Part shown: positions 1-5,815 of the stretch, one piece after another
How the letters are laid out: each line of letters starts with the position of its first letter
Numbering within the stretch: the stretch's first letter is position 1
Assembly (NCBI GenBank): GCA_020859725.1
Contig: JAJBVR010000206.1
Span: forward strand, 1 to 5,823
Length of the DNA stretch: 5,823 nucleotides
From: Clostridiales bacterium
GTDB taxonomy: Bacteria > Bacillota > Clostridia > Oscillospirales > Acutalibacteraceae
Direction: 5' to 3'
Made by a program: the position numbers and the translations under genes
Notes under the pieces: model-generated
Seen by the model: only the letters and a program-made list of their open reading frames with translations
Told to the model about the DNA's origin: nothing
Database searches by the model: none

Positions 1-45
1 TCTTTTTCGTCTTTTTGACTGTTGCACTTACATTGTATATTCACC
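1..45. repeat. Left copy of a perfect 45-bp inverted repeat (probable insertion-sequence end)
   Basis: Every base of 1-45 is the reverse complement of 5771-5815, and identity stops sharply at 45/46. Read from its outer tip the sequence starts GGTGAATATACAATG and continues AAGTGCAACAG. The sharp boundary, and its position at the start of a coding sequence, suit the end of an insertion sequence. The GTGCAAC block reminds me of IS30-family ends, but that is from memory and weak. The repeat begins at the first base of the window, so the full element lies outside. It carries an in-frame TTG (22-24) and a promoter-like pair pointing into comM. Alternatives are an assembly join at a shared repeat or a hairpin artefact. 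Confidence 0.8.
15..41 (+). promoter_or_regulatory. Possible outward-facing promoter in the repeat end
   Basis: TTGACT (15-20) matches five of six bases of the -35 consensus and TATATT (36-41) matches five of six of the -10, but the 15-base spacing is short. It points out of the repeat into the comM remnant and the LUD gene. Insertion-sequence ends often carry such outward signals. The mirror copy at the right end would point leftward towards the ridA terminator. Activity is uncertain because of the spacing. Confidence 0.25.
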
Positions 46-1167
46 TTTGCAAAAGCAAAAAGCCTTGGAATAATCGGAATGGATTCATTTTCCGTTGTTG
101 TGGAAGCGGATTTAAGCAGGGTACTGCCGCGATTTGATATTGTGGGACTTCCGGACGCGGCTGTTAAGGAAAGCAGAGAAAGAGTAAGAGCAAGCATTAA
201 AAACCGCGGCCTTGAATTCCCTCTTTCAAGGATTACCGTCAATATTGCTCCGGCTGATATAAAAAAAGAAGGCCCTCTTTATGATTTGCCGGTTTTAATG
301 GCAATCTTAAAAGCCGAAGGGCAGATAAATGCTGAATTTGAAAACTGCGCTTTTATCGGGGAGCTTTCACTGGATGGTGAAATCAGGCGATGCGCGGGTG
401 TGCTTCCAATGCTTTTAAAAGCTAAGGAGGATGGTATAGAAAATGTTTTTATTCCGTATGATAATAAAACAGAGGGAAGTGTTGTGGACGGAATAAATGT
501 TTATCCCGCTGAAAATATAATAGATATTATTAAACATTTAAGCGGCGAAAAAGTCATTGAACCCTGCTATACCGAATCAGAGCTTCTTGAAGCAGAGGAG
601 GAAACACTGGATTTTTCGGATGTTAAAGGGCAGGAGGATGCCAAAAGAGCGCTTGAAATAGCGGCTGCGGGAGGGCATAACTGCATTATGATAGATCCAC
701 CGGGAACAGGAAAATCAATGCTTGCGAAAAGACTTCCGTCCATTTTGCCGAAAATGACTTTTGAAGAGCAGCTGGAAACCACCAAATTGTATTCAATAGC
801 CGGGGAACTGCCGGATAATGTTCAGCTTATACGAAAAAGGCCGTTCAGAAGCCCGCATCACACCATATCTGCTCAGGGCCTTGCCGGAGGAGGTCAAACA
901 CCACGCCCCGGGGAAATAAGCTTAAGCCACAACGGTGTTATTTTTATGGATGAATTTCCGGAGTTTGACAGGCGCGAAAAAGAGGCGCTCCGCCAACCGC
1001 TGGAGGATGGTAAAATCACTATAGCGCGCAGCACTGGAACCGTTTCTTATCCGTCAAATATTATGCTTGTTGCGGCAATGAATCCGTGCCCGTGCGGATA
1101 TTTTGGACATCCAACAAAAGAATGCGTCTGCACCGAAGCCGCTAAAAAAGATACCGTGACAAGATAA
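22..1167 (+). pseudogene. comM: ComM/YifB-type Mg-chelatase-like AAA+ ATPase, N-terminal and central part, disrupted
   Basis: This is the YifB/ComM family: an N-terminal Lon-protease-like domain, then an AAA+ Mg-chelatase ATPase. In the family ComM acts as a hexameric helicase promoting branch migration during transformation. Visible motifs are [20 protein letters not shown], the Walker A region DPPGTGKS (694-717), Walker [11 protein letters not shown] and [12 protein letters not shown] with its Cys pairs. Three lesions are seen. Real homology starts at codon 46-48 (FAKAKSLG), where family members have Met just before; here the repeat supplies ACC and an unconvincing TTG at 22 without a ribosome binding site. 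The first Walker A glycine is Asp (GAT). The frame is lost at the A-run 1144-1149 and ends at TAA 1165-1167. Rejoined with the next part, the protein would be about 508 residues, the normal family length. A sequencing error could explain the frameshift but not the other two lesions. Confidence 0.85.
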
Positions 1168-1568
1168 GCGGCCCGATTTTAGACAGAATTGACATTCATA
1201 TTGAGGTTGAACCGGTTGATTACGAAAAGCTTTCTTCCAAAGAGCCCGAGGAAAGCTCAGAGGAAATCAGAAAAAGGGTTAATAAAGCCAGGGAAATTCA
1301 AAGAAAAAGATTTGCCGGAACGGATATTTCCTACAACGCAAAAATGAGCCCTAAGGTTACCAAGGAATATTGCGTCCTTTCGGATGAAGCGTCTGATTTG
1401 TTAAAAAGCGCTTTTGAAAAACTCGGACTTTCGGCAAGAGCCTATGATAAAATTTTAAGAATTGCGCGCACTGTTGCGGATTTGGAGGAAAGCGAAAATA
1501 TAGAAACAGGCCATATTGCACAGGCAATTCAATACAGAAGTTTGGACAGAAAATATTGGGCTGAATAA
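1149..1568 (+). pseudogene. comM: ComM/YifB C-terminal part (Mg-chelatase C-terminal domain) in the shifted frame
   Basis: Read in the -1 frame from the A-run, the sequence resumes as [20 protein letters not shown], the expected family continuation, and runs through Mg_chelatase_C features (SARAYDKILRIARTVADLE, then YRSLDRKYW) to TAA 1566-1568. No residues are lost at the join, so a single A missing from an original run of seven explains the break. An ATG at 1344 opens a 74-residue reading frame, but it is an internal methionine with no ribosome binding site and should not be taken as a separate gene. The domain otherwise looks intact, so the frameshift is either recent or a sequence error. 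The stop lies 22 bp before the LUD gene, implying co-transcription. Confidence 0.85.
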
Positions 1569-1590
1569 TTATTTGAAAAGGAGTTATATT

Positions 1591-2235
1591 ATGGATGAAA
1601 TTGTAAGAAAGACTATGGAAAATCTGAATAAGAATAATATGGCGGCATATTATGTTGAAACAAAAGAAGAGGTTGTGCCCCTTATAAAAACACTTGTGCC
1701 GGCGGGAAGCGTTGTGGCTAATGGCGGCAGTGAATCGCTGAAGCAGTGCAAGGTTATGGAGCTTCTGGAAAGCGGTTATTATGATTTTGCGGACCGCAGA
1801 GGATTAGAGGGCGAAGATGTAAGAAACATATATATAAAGGCTTTTGCGAGTGACGCGTTTTTCTGCTCCTCAAACGCAGTAACGGAAAATGGGGAGTTTT
1901 ATAATGTTGACGGCAATTCAAATCGCGTTGCCTGCATAGTTTACGGACCGCGCCGGGTAATTATGGTGGTTGGCGTAAATAAAATAGTGCCCGATTTGGA
2001 AGCGGCAATAAAAAGAGTTAAGGAAAAAGCGGCGCCTTTGAATACTCAAAGGCTTGACTGCAAAACTCCCTGCGCCAAAACCGGGAAATGCATAAGCCTT
2101 TTATCTGAAGATTCCGAAATGTGCGCCGGCTGCGAAAGCGAAACGCACATTTGCTGCAATTATGTTGTTTCAGCTCATCAAAGGCATAAAAACCGCATTA
2201 AAGTTATATTTGTTAATGAAGAAATAGGGTATTAA
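1591..2235 (+). CDS. Stand-alone LUD-domain (DUF162) protein, LutC/YkgG-like
   Basis: 214 residues. The start is the ATG at 1591, behind AAAAGGAG (1576-1583) with seven bases of spacing. An in-frame ATG at 1516 lies inside the end of comM and is rejected. The LUD-family core is clear: VVANGGSESL (41-50), SSNAVTENGEFYNVDGNSNR (93-112), YGPRRVIMVVGVNKIV (118-133) and a VNEEIGY end. The family includes LutC-like lactate-utilisation proteins, but stand-alone clostridial members have no established reaction, so no substrate is assigned. The C-terminal part holds seven cysteines (157, 161, 167, 178, 181, 188, 189), which suggests metal or Fe-S binding. From memory, relatives have a shorter loop after TGKC, where this one has about 11 extra residues including C178. 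No LutA or LutB gene is adjacent. A cytoplasmic location is inferred from the lack of a signal peptide. Confidence 0.85.
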   Translation: MDEIVRKTMENLNKNNMAAYYVETKEEVVPLIKTLVPAGSVVANGGSESLKQCKVMELLESGYYDFADRRGLEGEDVRNIYIKAFASDAFFCSSNAVTENGEFYNVDGNSNRVACIVYGPRRVIMVVGVNKIVPDLEAAIKRVKEKAAPLNTQRLDCKTPCAKTGKCISLLSEDSEMCAGCESETHICCNYVVSAHQRHKNRIKVIFVNEEIGY

Positions 2236-2333
2236 ATACAATAAAAAACACGGCTGTTTATGTATTAATCAATAACCCGCGGGCTAAGCTTATTATAGAT
2301 AAGCATTTTATTTCTTTCAGAAAGTGTGGTAAA
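2236..2333 (+). other. Intergenic gap with a weak hairpin and two short palindromes
   Basis: It contains an 8-bp GC palindrome CCCGCGGG (2276-2283). A 6-bp hairpin GCTTAT/ATAAGC (2288-2293 with 2299-2304) is followed by an interrupted T-rich stretch and could be a weak terminator for the comM-LUD unit. A third element, CTTTC-A-GAAAG (2314-2324), sits ten bases before the next start codon. I see no convincing -35/-10 pair, so whether the next gene has its own promoter or is reached by readthrough is unresolved. Confidence 0.3.
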
Positions 2334-2921
2334 ATGAAAAAATTAATCCTATTAATTCCCGCCTTTATAATTGCAATATCCGTATTTTTATTTCCTTTCG
2401 GCGCTTTGGCTGATGACGAAAGGGTAAGCGTTGAGTGGGAAGGAAAATACGGCCATCAGGATATTTTGGCATGTGTAAACGGAGAATTGCGTTCGGATGT
2501 GGATTGGAATGTTCAGGTGGATTATGATGATAAAAATAATTATTATTCGTTCACCTATTCAGGCGACGGAGTCCTTACCGGCTGGGAATTTCCTCTTTTG
2601 GAGGAAGGGAAAGATTATGAAATTGTGTCTGAGGGCAAAAATAAAATAATTATACATCCTCTTGAATTTAAAGATACTATTCCGTATGTTAATGCGCTTG
2701 TGGATTTCGGAGAAAATGAAAGTTCTTATTCGCAGGAAAATAAATCTTCCGCCGATATTTCAGAAACCGAAACTTTATCATCTCAAGGCGCTTCGGCTGA
2801 AAAATCAGATGGAAATAATTCGGGTTCATCTTTAAACAGGTGGATTATGGCGGCGGGTGTATGCGCTGTTGTAATTGCCGCGGCGGCGGTAATTGTTGTA
2901 TACAAAAACAAGCATAAATAA
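2334..2921 (+). CDS. Secreted, C-terminally membrane-anchored protein of unknown function
   Basis: 195 residues; I do not recognise the family. The architecture is clear. A signal peptide (1-26) has Lys2-Lys3, a long hydrophobic core and a likely cleavage after ALA26. An acidic extracytoplasmic domain (about 27-128) is rich in Trp, Tyr and alternating hydrophobic residues and is probably beta-stranded. A Ser/Glu-rich low-complexity linker spans 129-167. One transmembrane helix (about 170-190) ends with the basic tail KNKHK. That gives an outside-facing domain held by a single C-terminal helix, with a very short cytoplasmic tail. There is no LPXTG sortase motif and no lipobox Cys. The ATG at 2334 is chosen because it gives a complete signal peptide, although the upstream GTGTGG is a poor ribosome binding site. 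Codon use resembles the neighbours. Its job could be adhesion, sensing or envelope upkeep; the sequence does not decide. Confidence 0.75.
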   Translation: MKKLILLIPAFIIAISVFLFPFGALADDERVSVEWEGKYGHQDILACVNGELRSDVDWNVQVDYDDKNNYYSFTYSGDGVLTGWEFPLLEEGKDYEIVSEGKNKIIIHPLEFKDTIPYVNALVDFGENESSYSQENKSSADISETETLSSQGASAEKSDGNNSGSSLNRWIMAAGVCAVVIAAAAVIVVYKNKHK

Positions 2922-2942
2922 GTCCGGGCTTTTTATGAACCG

Positions 2943-2983
2943 AAAACACCCCGTATTGGATTATCGCCAATACGGGGTGTTTT
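2943..2983. terminator. Strong bidirectional intrinsic terminator between convergent genes
   Basis: A 13-bp GC-rich stem (2947-2959 with 2967-2979) is extended by four A-T pairs (2943-2946 with 2980-2983), with a 7-base loop (2960-2966). The T-run on the plus strand serves the membrane-protein gene, whose stop is 21 bases upstream. The A-run becomes a T-run on the minus strand and serves the solute-binding-protein gene, whose stop is 23 bases away on the other side. Confidence 0.93.
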
Positions 2984-3006
2984 TGATTTCTTACTAATAA
3001 TATCAA

Positions 3007-3861
3007 TTATTCTGTTTCATAAGTGAATACACAAGCTTCGTGAAAACCGAAATATTTTTCAACCAGCGGGGTAAGAGTGTCGCCTTCACCGTAATCAGGA
3101 GAAAGCATTTCCTTAACAGCTTCGTTGAAGCCCTCTGAATAGTCTTCGTTTTTGTAAAACGCGTATGCATATTCAATGGAATCCAAAGCGCCGTTAAGCG
3201 CTGTATATGCTTGTGCTTTTCCGCTTGAATAAAAGCTGAAAGAATCAATAACAGCCGCGTCAACAGCGCCCGAATCAAGCGCCGCGAATAATTCATCCGA
3301 TGAGTTATAAACGTTTAAAGACGCAAGATTGTTTTTAACGGCAGTGTTTTCATCCAGCGCATTCGCGCAAAGCTCGTTCAAAACTCCTGCTTTCGCTCCG
3401 GCAATATTTCCGTAGGATTTAACAGATGATGATTTAGGAACAACAGTTATTATATCATTTTTAAGAACGTCTTCGCTCCAACTGTAATCCTCATTGTAAG
3501 TACCCTGATTTTTATGCATTCCGCCGCAGAATATTAAGGCGTAATAATCATTTCCGTTTTCATCGGTATATGCAGGATCTTCTCCAAGCACATAGTTTTC
3601 ATCAACCTGAACAAATTTATAGTTCTTATAATCACCTTTAAAGGAATCAAAAGTATCTTTTATCAAATCAACATCAAAACCTTCAAGCTGACCGCTGCTG
3701 TTCATATATATAAACGGAGAAATTTCCTGCGTATATGCTATAAGCATAGTATCCTCCGTTATTTCTCCGGATTCCCCACCGCCGGATGAGCAGGCGGAAA
3801 AAAGAACGCATATTAAAGCGGCGCAAAGAATCACAGAAAAAAATTTTTTATATTTTTTCAA
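3007..3861 (-). CDS. Family-3 solute-binding lipoprotein (ABC transporter substrate-binding type), orphan
   Basis: 284 residues. The N-terminus is a lipoprotein signal peptide: MKKYKK, a hydrophobic core, then LFSAC with Cys24 as lipidation site, followed by a Ser/Gly tether. The mature part matches bacterial solute-binding protein family 3: GFDVDLIKD (61-69), GAKAGVLNELCA (155-166) and SDELFAALDSGAVDAAVIDS (188-207) are its usual lobe and hinge signatures. Family members deliver amino acids or similar small solutes to ABC importers at the outer face of the membrane. Where relatives have GGMTxTxxR with a ligand-binding Arg, this one reads GGMHKNQGTY (113-122), so the Arg appears absent and the ligand may not be a standard amino acid. 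No permease or ATPase gene is near. The start is TTG, chosen for its ribosome binding site and complete signal peptide; the next in-frame Met is residue 39, which would remove the signal peptide. Confidence 0.87.
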   Translation of the reverse strand: MKKYKKFFSVILCAALICVLFSACSSGGGESGEITEDTMLIAYTQEISPFIYMNSSGQLEGFDVDLIKDTFDSFKGDYKNYKFVQVDENYVLGEDPAYTDENGNDYYALIFCGGMHKNQGTYNEDYSWSEDVLKNDIITVVPKSSSVKSYGNIAGAKAGVLNELCANALDENTAVKNNLASLNVYNSSDELFAALDSGAVDAAVIDSFSFYSSGKAQAYTALNGALDSIEYAYAFYKNEDYSEGFNEAVKEMLSPDYGEGDTLTPLVEKYFGFHEACVFTYETE

Positions 3862-3868
3862 TTTTATT

Positions 3869-3875
3869 CCCCCTT
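3869..3875 (-). promoter_or_regulatory. Ribosome binding site that fixes the TTG start
   Basis: On the minus strand AAGGGGG lies seven bases before TTG (3861-3859). This strong site, together with the full lipoprotein signal peptide that follows, decides in favour of the rare start codon. Confidence 0.8.
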
Positions 3876-3896
3876 AAAGAGATAAATAACATTTTA

Positions 3897-3925
3897 ATTT
3901 TAAAACATATTTAACGCAAAGTCAA
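3897..3925 (-). promoter_or_regulatory. Promoter of the solute-binding-protein gene
   Basis: On the minus strand TTGACT (3925-3920), a 17-base spacer and TAAAAT (3902-3897) form a near-consensus housekeeping promoter. Transcription would start near 3890, giving an untranslated leader of about 30 bases. Confidence 0.75.
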
Positions 3926-3926
3926 T

Positions 3927-3942
3927 ATAAAACTGTTTTTAT
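3927..3942. promoter_or_regulatory. Possible operator between the divergent -35 elements
   Basis: ATAAAA-CTGT-TTTTAT is an AT-rich inverted repeat with 6-base arms, lying between the two divergent -35 boxes. A regulator bound here could affect both promoters. Such repeats arise easily by chance in AT-rich DNA, so this is only a candidate. Confidence 0.25.
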
Positions 3943-3950
3943 AAGTTTAT

Positions 3951-3979
3951 TTGACAAAGTTAGTATTAAGTATTAAAAT
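3951..3979 (+). promoter_or_regulatory. Promoter of ilvA
   Basis: A perfect -35 TTGACA (3951-3956), a 17-base spacer and TAAAAT (3974-3979) give a near-ideal housekeeping promoter. The expected start near 3986 leaves a leader of under 30 bases, too short for a T-box or attenuator, so control would act at the promoter or on the enzyme. A 7-base tandem duplication AGTATTA (3962-3975) fills the spacer up to the -10. AGAGGGAG (4001-4008) is the ribosome binding site. Confidence 0.85.
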
Positions 3980-4013
3980 AGCATAAAATATAAATTATAC
4001 AGAGGGAGATAAT

Positions 4014-5213
4014 ATGCTTACACTTGACAGAGTATATAAAGCTTCAAGAGTTTTGAAAGATGTTATTCGTGAAACCGATATGATTTTGGCTCCGAATACA
4101 AGAAAAGGCACAAATATTTATCTTAAAACCGAAAATTTACAGGTTACGGGTTCTTTTAAAATAAGAGGGTCTTACTTTAAAATCAGCCAGCTTTCAGATG
4201 AGGAAAAGGCAAACGGGGTTATAGCCTGCTCTGCGGGAAATCATGCCCAGGGAGTTGCGTTGGCGGCAACCAAAAGTGGAATAAAAAGCCTTATTTGCCT
4301 TCCGGATGAAGCGCCTATTTCAAAGGTGGAGGCAACCAAAAGGTTCGGCGCCGAGATTTGTATGGTTAAAGGCGTTTATGATGACGCGTATAACAAGGCC
4401 ATTGAGCTTAAAAATGAAAAGGGATATAGCTTTATTCATCCGTTTAATGACCCTGATGTTATTGCCGGGCAGGGCACAATCGGTTTGGAAATTATGGAGC
4501 AGCTGCCTAATGCGGACGCGGTGATAGTTCCTATAGGCGGAGGCGGATTGATTTCCGGGGTTGCTTTCACGATTAAGCAGATTAATCCAAACTGCAAGGT
4601 ATACGGAGTTCAGGCGCAGGGCGCTCCGAGTATGCTTAAATCTGTTAATGACGGAGAAATTGAAACACTTGACAGAGTACAGACTATTGCGGACGGAATT
4701 GCCGTTAAAACCCCCGGCGATTTAACATATCAGCTTGTCAGTGAATATGTGGACGGAATAGTTACCGTTTCCGATGATGAAATCGCACTTGCTATTTTGA
4801 CTCTTATGGAGCAGCAGAAGCTTGTGTCCGAGGGCGCCGGCGCTGTTCCGGTGGCGGCTGTTTTGGCGGGCAAAATACCGGATATAGATGGAAAAAATGT
4901 TTGCTGCCTGGTTTCCGGCGGAAATATAGATGTTACTATTCTTTCCAGAGTTATTGAAAGGGGCTTAAAAATGAGCGGAAGAACCGCGAATATTACAATT
5001 GCCCTTTCGGATAAGCCAGGGCAGCTTTCGGATGTGTCGGATATTATTGCACAAACAGGCGCGAATGTAACAAGCGTTAATTATGACAGCACAGATTTGG
5101 ATATGAACATCAAAGATTGCTATTTGCGCATATCCGTTGAAACAAGGGATTTTGAACATATAGCATCAATAAAAGAGGCTCTAAAAAAAGCAGGATTTAA
5201 AGTTTGTGATTAA
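4014..5213 (+). CDS. ilvA: Threonine ammonia-lyase (threonine dehydratase) with C-terminal ACT domain
   Basis: 399 residues, a normal length for the medium form of the enzyme. It is a PLP enzyme of fold type II that deaminates L-threonine to 2-oxobutyrate and ammonia through an enamine/imine intermediate, in the cytoplasm. Visible motifs are GSFKIRGS with the Schiff-base Lys49, the substrate loop SAGNHAQGVA (73-82), the PLP-phosphate glycine loop GGGG (175-178) and SGGN (301-304) near the cofactor ring. An ACT domain follows from about 324 to 399, beginning NITIALSDKPGQLSDV. The single ACT-type regulatory region differs from the long double-domain E. coli IlvA, so the enzyme may feed isoleucine synthesis or threonine catabolism (TdcB-like); sequence alone does not decide. 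The start follows AGAGGGAG at good spacing. It has its own consensus promoter, and ridA lies 117 bp downstream with no strong terminator between. Confidence 0.95.
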   Translation: MLTLDRVYKASRVLKDVIRETDMILAPNTRKGTNIYLKTENLQVTGSFKIRGSYFKISQLSDEEKANGVIACSAGNHAQGVALAATKSGIKSLICLPDEAPISKVEATKRFGAEICMVKGVYDDAYNKAIELKNEKGYSFIHPFNDPDVIAGQGTIGLEIMEQLPNADAVIVPIGGGGLISGVAFTIKQINPNCKVYGVQAQGAPSMLKSVNDGEIETLDRVQTIADGIAVKTPGDLTYQLVSEYVDGIVTVSDDEIALAILTLMEQQKLVSEGAGAVPVAAVLAGKIPDIDGKNVCCLVSGGNIDVTILSRVIERGLKMSGRTANITIALSDKPGQLSDVSDIIAQTGANVTSVNYDSTDLDMNIKDCYLRISVETRDFEHIASIKEALKKAGFKVCD

Positions 5214-5330
5214 ATAATATATACTGATTTAAAATATTAACGGCTATTCAGCGCCGTGTATTGCGTTTAAAGGCAATATGCATGCTGTTTGGACTATATA
5301 TTTTCAACAGAAAGGAATAAGTGATTTATT
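5214..5330 (+). other. ilvA-ridA spacer with two small hairpins
   Basis: Two adjacent stem-loops are visible: ACGGC/GCCGT (5240-5244 with 5253-5257) and TATTGC/GCAATA (5259-5264 with 5273-5278), each with an 8-base loop. Neither is followed by a T-run, so they do not look like terminators and readthrough from ilvA into ridA is likely. TATATA/TATATT (5295-5302) resembles a -10 box but I find no matching -35. The hairpins could affect RNA stability; their role is unknown. Confidence 0.35.
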
Positions 5331-5702
5331 ATGGAATATGTTTCAACTGGAAAAGCGCCGAATGCAATAGGGCCTTACAGTCAGGCCGTAAAAGCCGGCG
5401 GGCTGTTATTTACAAGCGGTCAGATTGCCATAAATCCTGAAACGGGAAATGTGGAAACCAAAACGATTGAGCAGCAAACGGAACAGGTTTGTAAAAATCT
5501 TAAGGCAGTATGTGAAGCGGCGGGAACTGAGCTTGAAAAAACAGTTAAAACGGTATGCTTCCTTGCGGATATAAATGATTTTTCCGCGTTCAATGAGGTG
5601 TACGGGAAATATTTTACAGGAAAACCTGCCAGAAGCTGTGTTGCTGTTAAGGATTTGCCTAAAGGCGTTCTTTGCGAAATTGAAGTTACAGCTGAAATTT
5701 GA
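5331..5702 (+). CDS. ridA: RidA (YjgF/YER057c/UK114 family) enamine/imine deaminase
   Basis: 123 residues, the usual family length. RidA is a cytoplasmic homotrimer that speeds hydrolysis of reactive 2-aminoacrylate and 2-aminocrotonate (and their imines), made by PLP dehydratases, to the 2-keto acid and ammonia. The signature residues are present: IGPYSQA with Tyr16, SGQI, KPARSCVAV with the substrate-binding Arg101, and CEIEVTA with Glu116. The Arg-to-Glu distance of 15 matches E. coli R105/E120, so this is the active RidA class. It sits directly after ilvA, whose intermediate is its classic substrate. The start codon is unambiguous, since an in-frame stop lies nine bases upstream, but AAAGGA (5311-5316) is 14 bases away, unusually far, so translation may be weaker than for ilvA. 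Confidence 0.96.
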   Translation: MEYVSTGKAPNAIGPYSQAVKAGGLLFTSGQIAINPETGNVETKTIEQQTEQVCKNLKAVCEAAGTELEKTVKTVCFLADINDFSAFNEVYGKYFTGKPARSCVAVKDLPKGVLCEIEVTAEI

Positions 5703-5724
5703 TTGGATATTAAATAAATTATAA

Positions 5725-5765
5725 AAAAGCGCCCTTTATGGTTTTAATCCATAAAGGGCGCTTTT
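5725..5765 (+). terminator. Strong intrinsic terminator after ridA
   Basis: A 13-bp stem GCGCCCTTTATGG (5729-5741) pairs perfectly with 5749-5761, flanked by A/T pairs and a TTTT tail (5762-5765), with a 7-base loop. It ends the ilvA-ridA unit 22 bases after the stop codon. The A-run on the left side could also let it stop leftward transcription entering from the repeat end. Confidence 0.93.
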
Positions 5766-5770
5766 GATTC

Positions 5771-5815
5771 GGTGAATATACAATGTAAGTGCAACAGTCA
5801 AAAAGACGAAAAAGA
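5771..5815. repeat. Right copy of the 45-bp inverted repeat (probable insertion-sequence end)
   Basis: This is a perfect inverted copy of 1-45, beginning GGTGAATATACAATG five bases after the ridA terminator's T-run. Continuing past the repeat, ATGACTCA (5816-5823) reaches the window edge; this ATG could be a transposase start, but only eight bases are visible. No target-site duplication can be paired: the host base triplets beside the two copies (TTT at 46-48, TTC at 5768-5770) differ. The two copies may therefore be separate insertions rather than two ends of one event. Confidence 0.8.

Noticed and set aside
567..785. Minus-strand 72-residue reading frame
   Set aside because: It lies antisense inside comM coding sequence, with no ribosome binding site or recognisable protein features.
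1143..1150. Programmed -1 frameshift site in comM
   Set aside because: The A6 run would restore the frame if slipped, but I see no obvious stimulatory element, the family is not known to me for frameshifting, and the other lesions point to decay. Kept only as an alternative.
1344..1568. Separate 74-residue gene
   Set aside because: It is the C-terminal part of comM after the frameshift; its ATG is an internal methionine without a ribosome binding site.
1516..1590. Longer start for the LUD protein
   Set aside because: It would overlap the end of comM in another frame, and the added residues do not look like the family; the ATG at 1591 has an excellent ribosome binding site.
3003..3296. Minus-strand 97-residue reading frame
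   Set aside because: Out-of-frame shadow of the solute-binding-protein gene, which has clear family motifs.
3980..4013. T-box or attenuator upstream of ilvA
   Set aside because: The predicted leader is under 30 bases, far too short for either.
4306..5159. Small reading frames on both strands inside ilvA
   Set aside because: Out-of-frame or antisense shadows of a strongly conserved gene.
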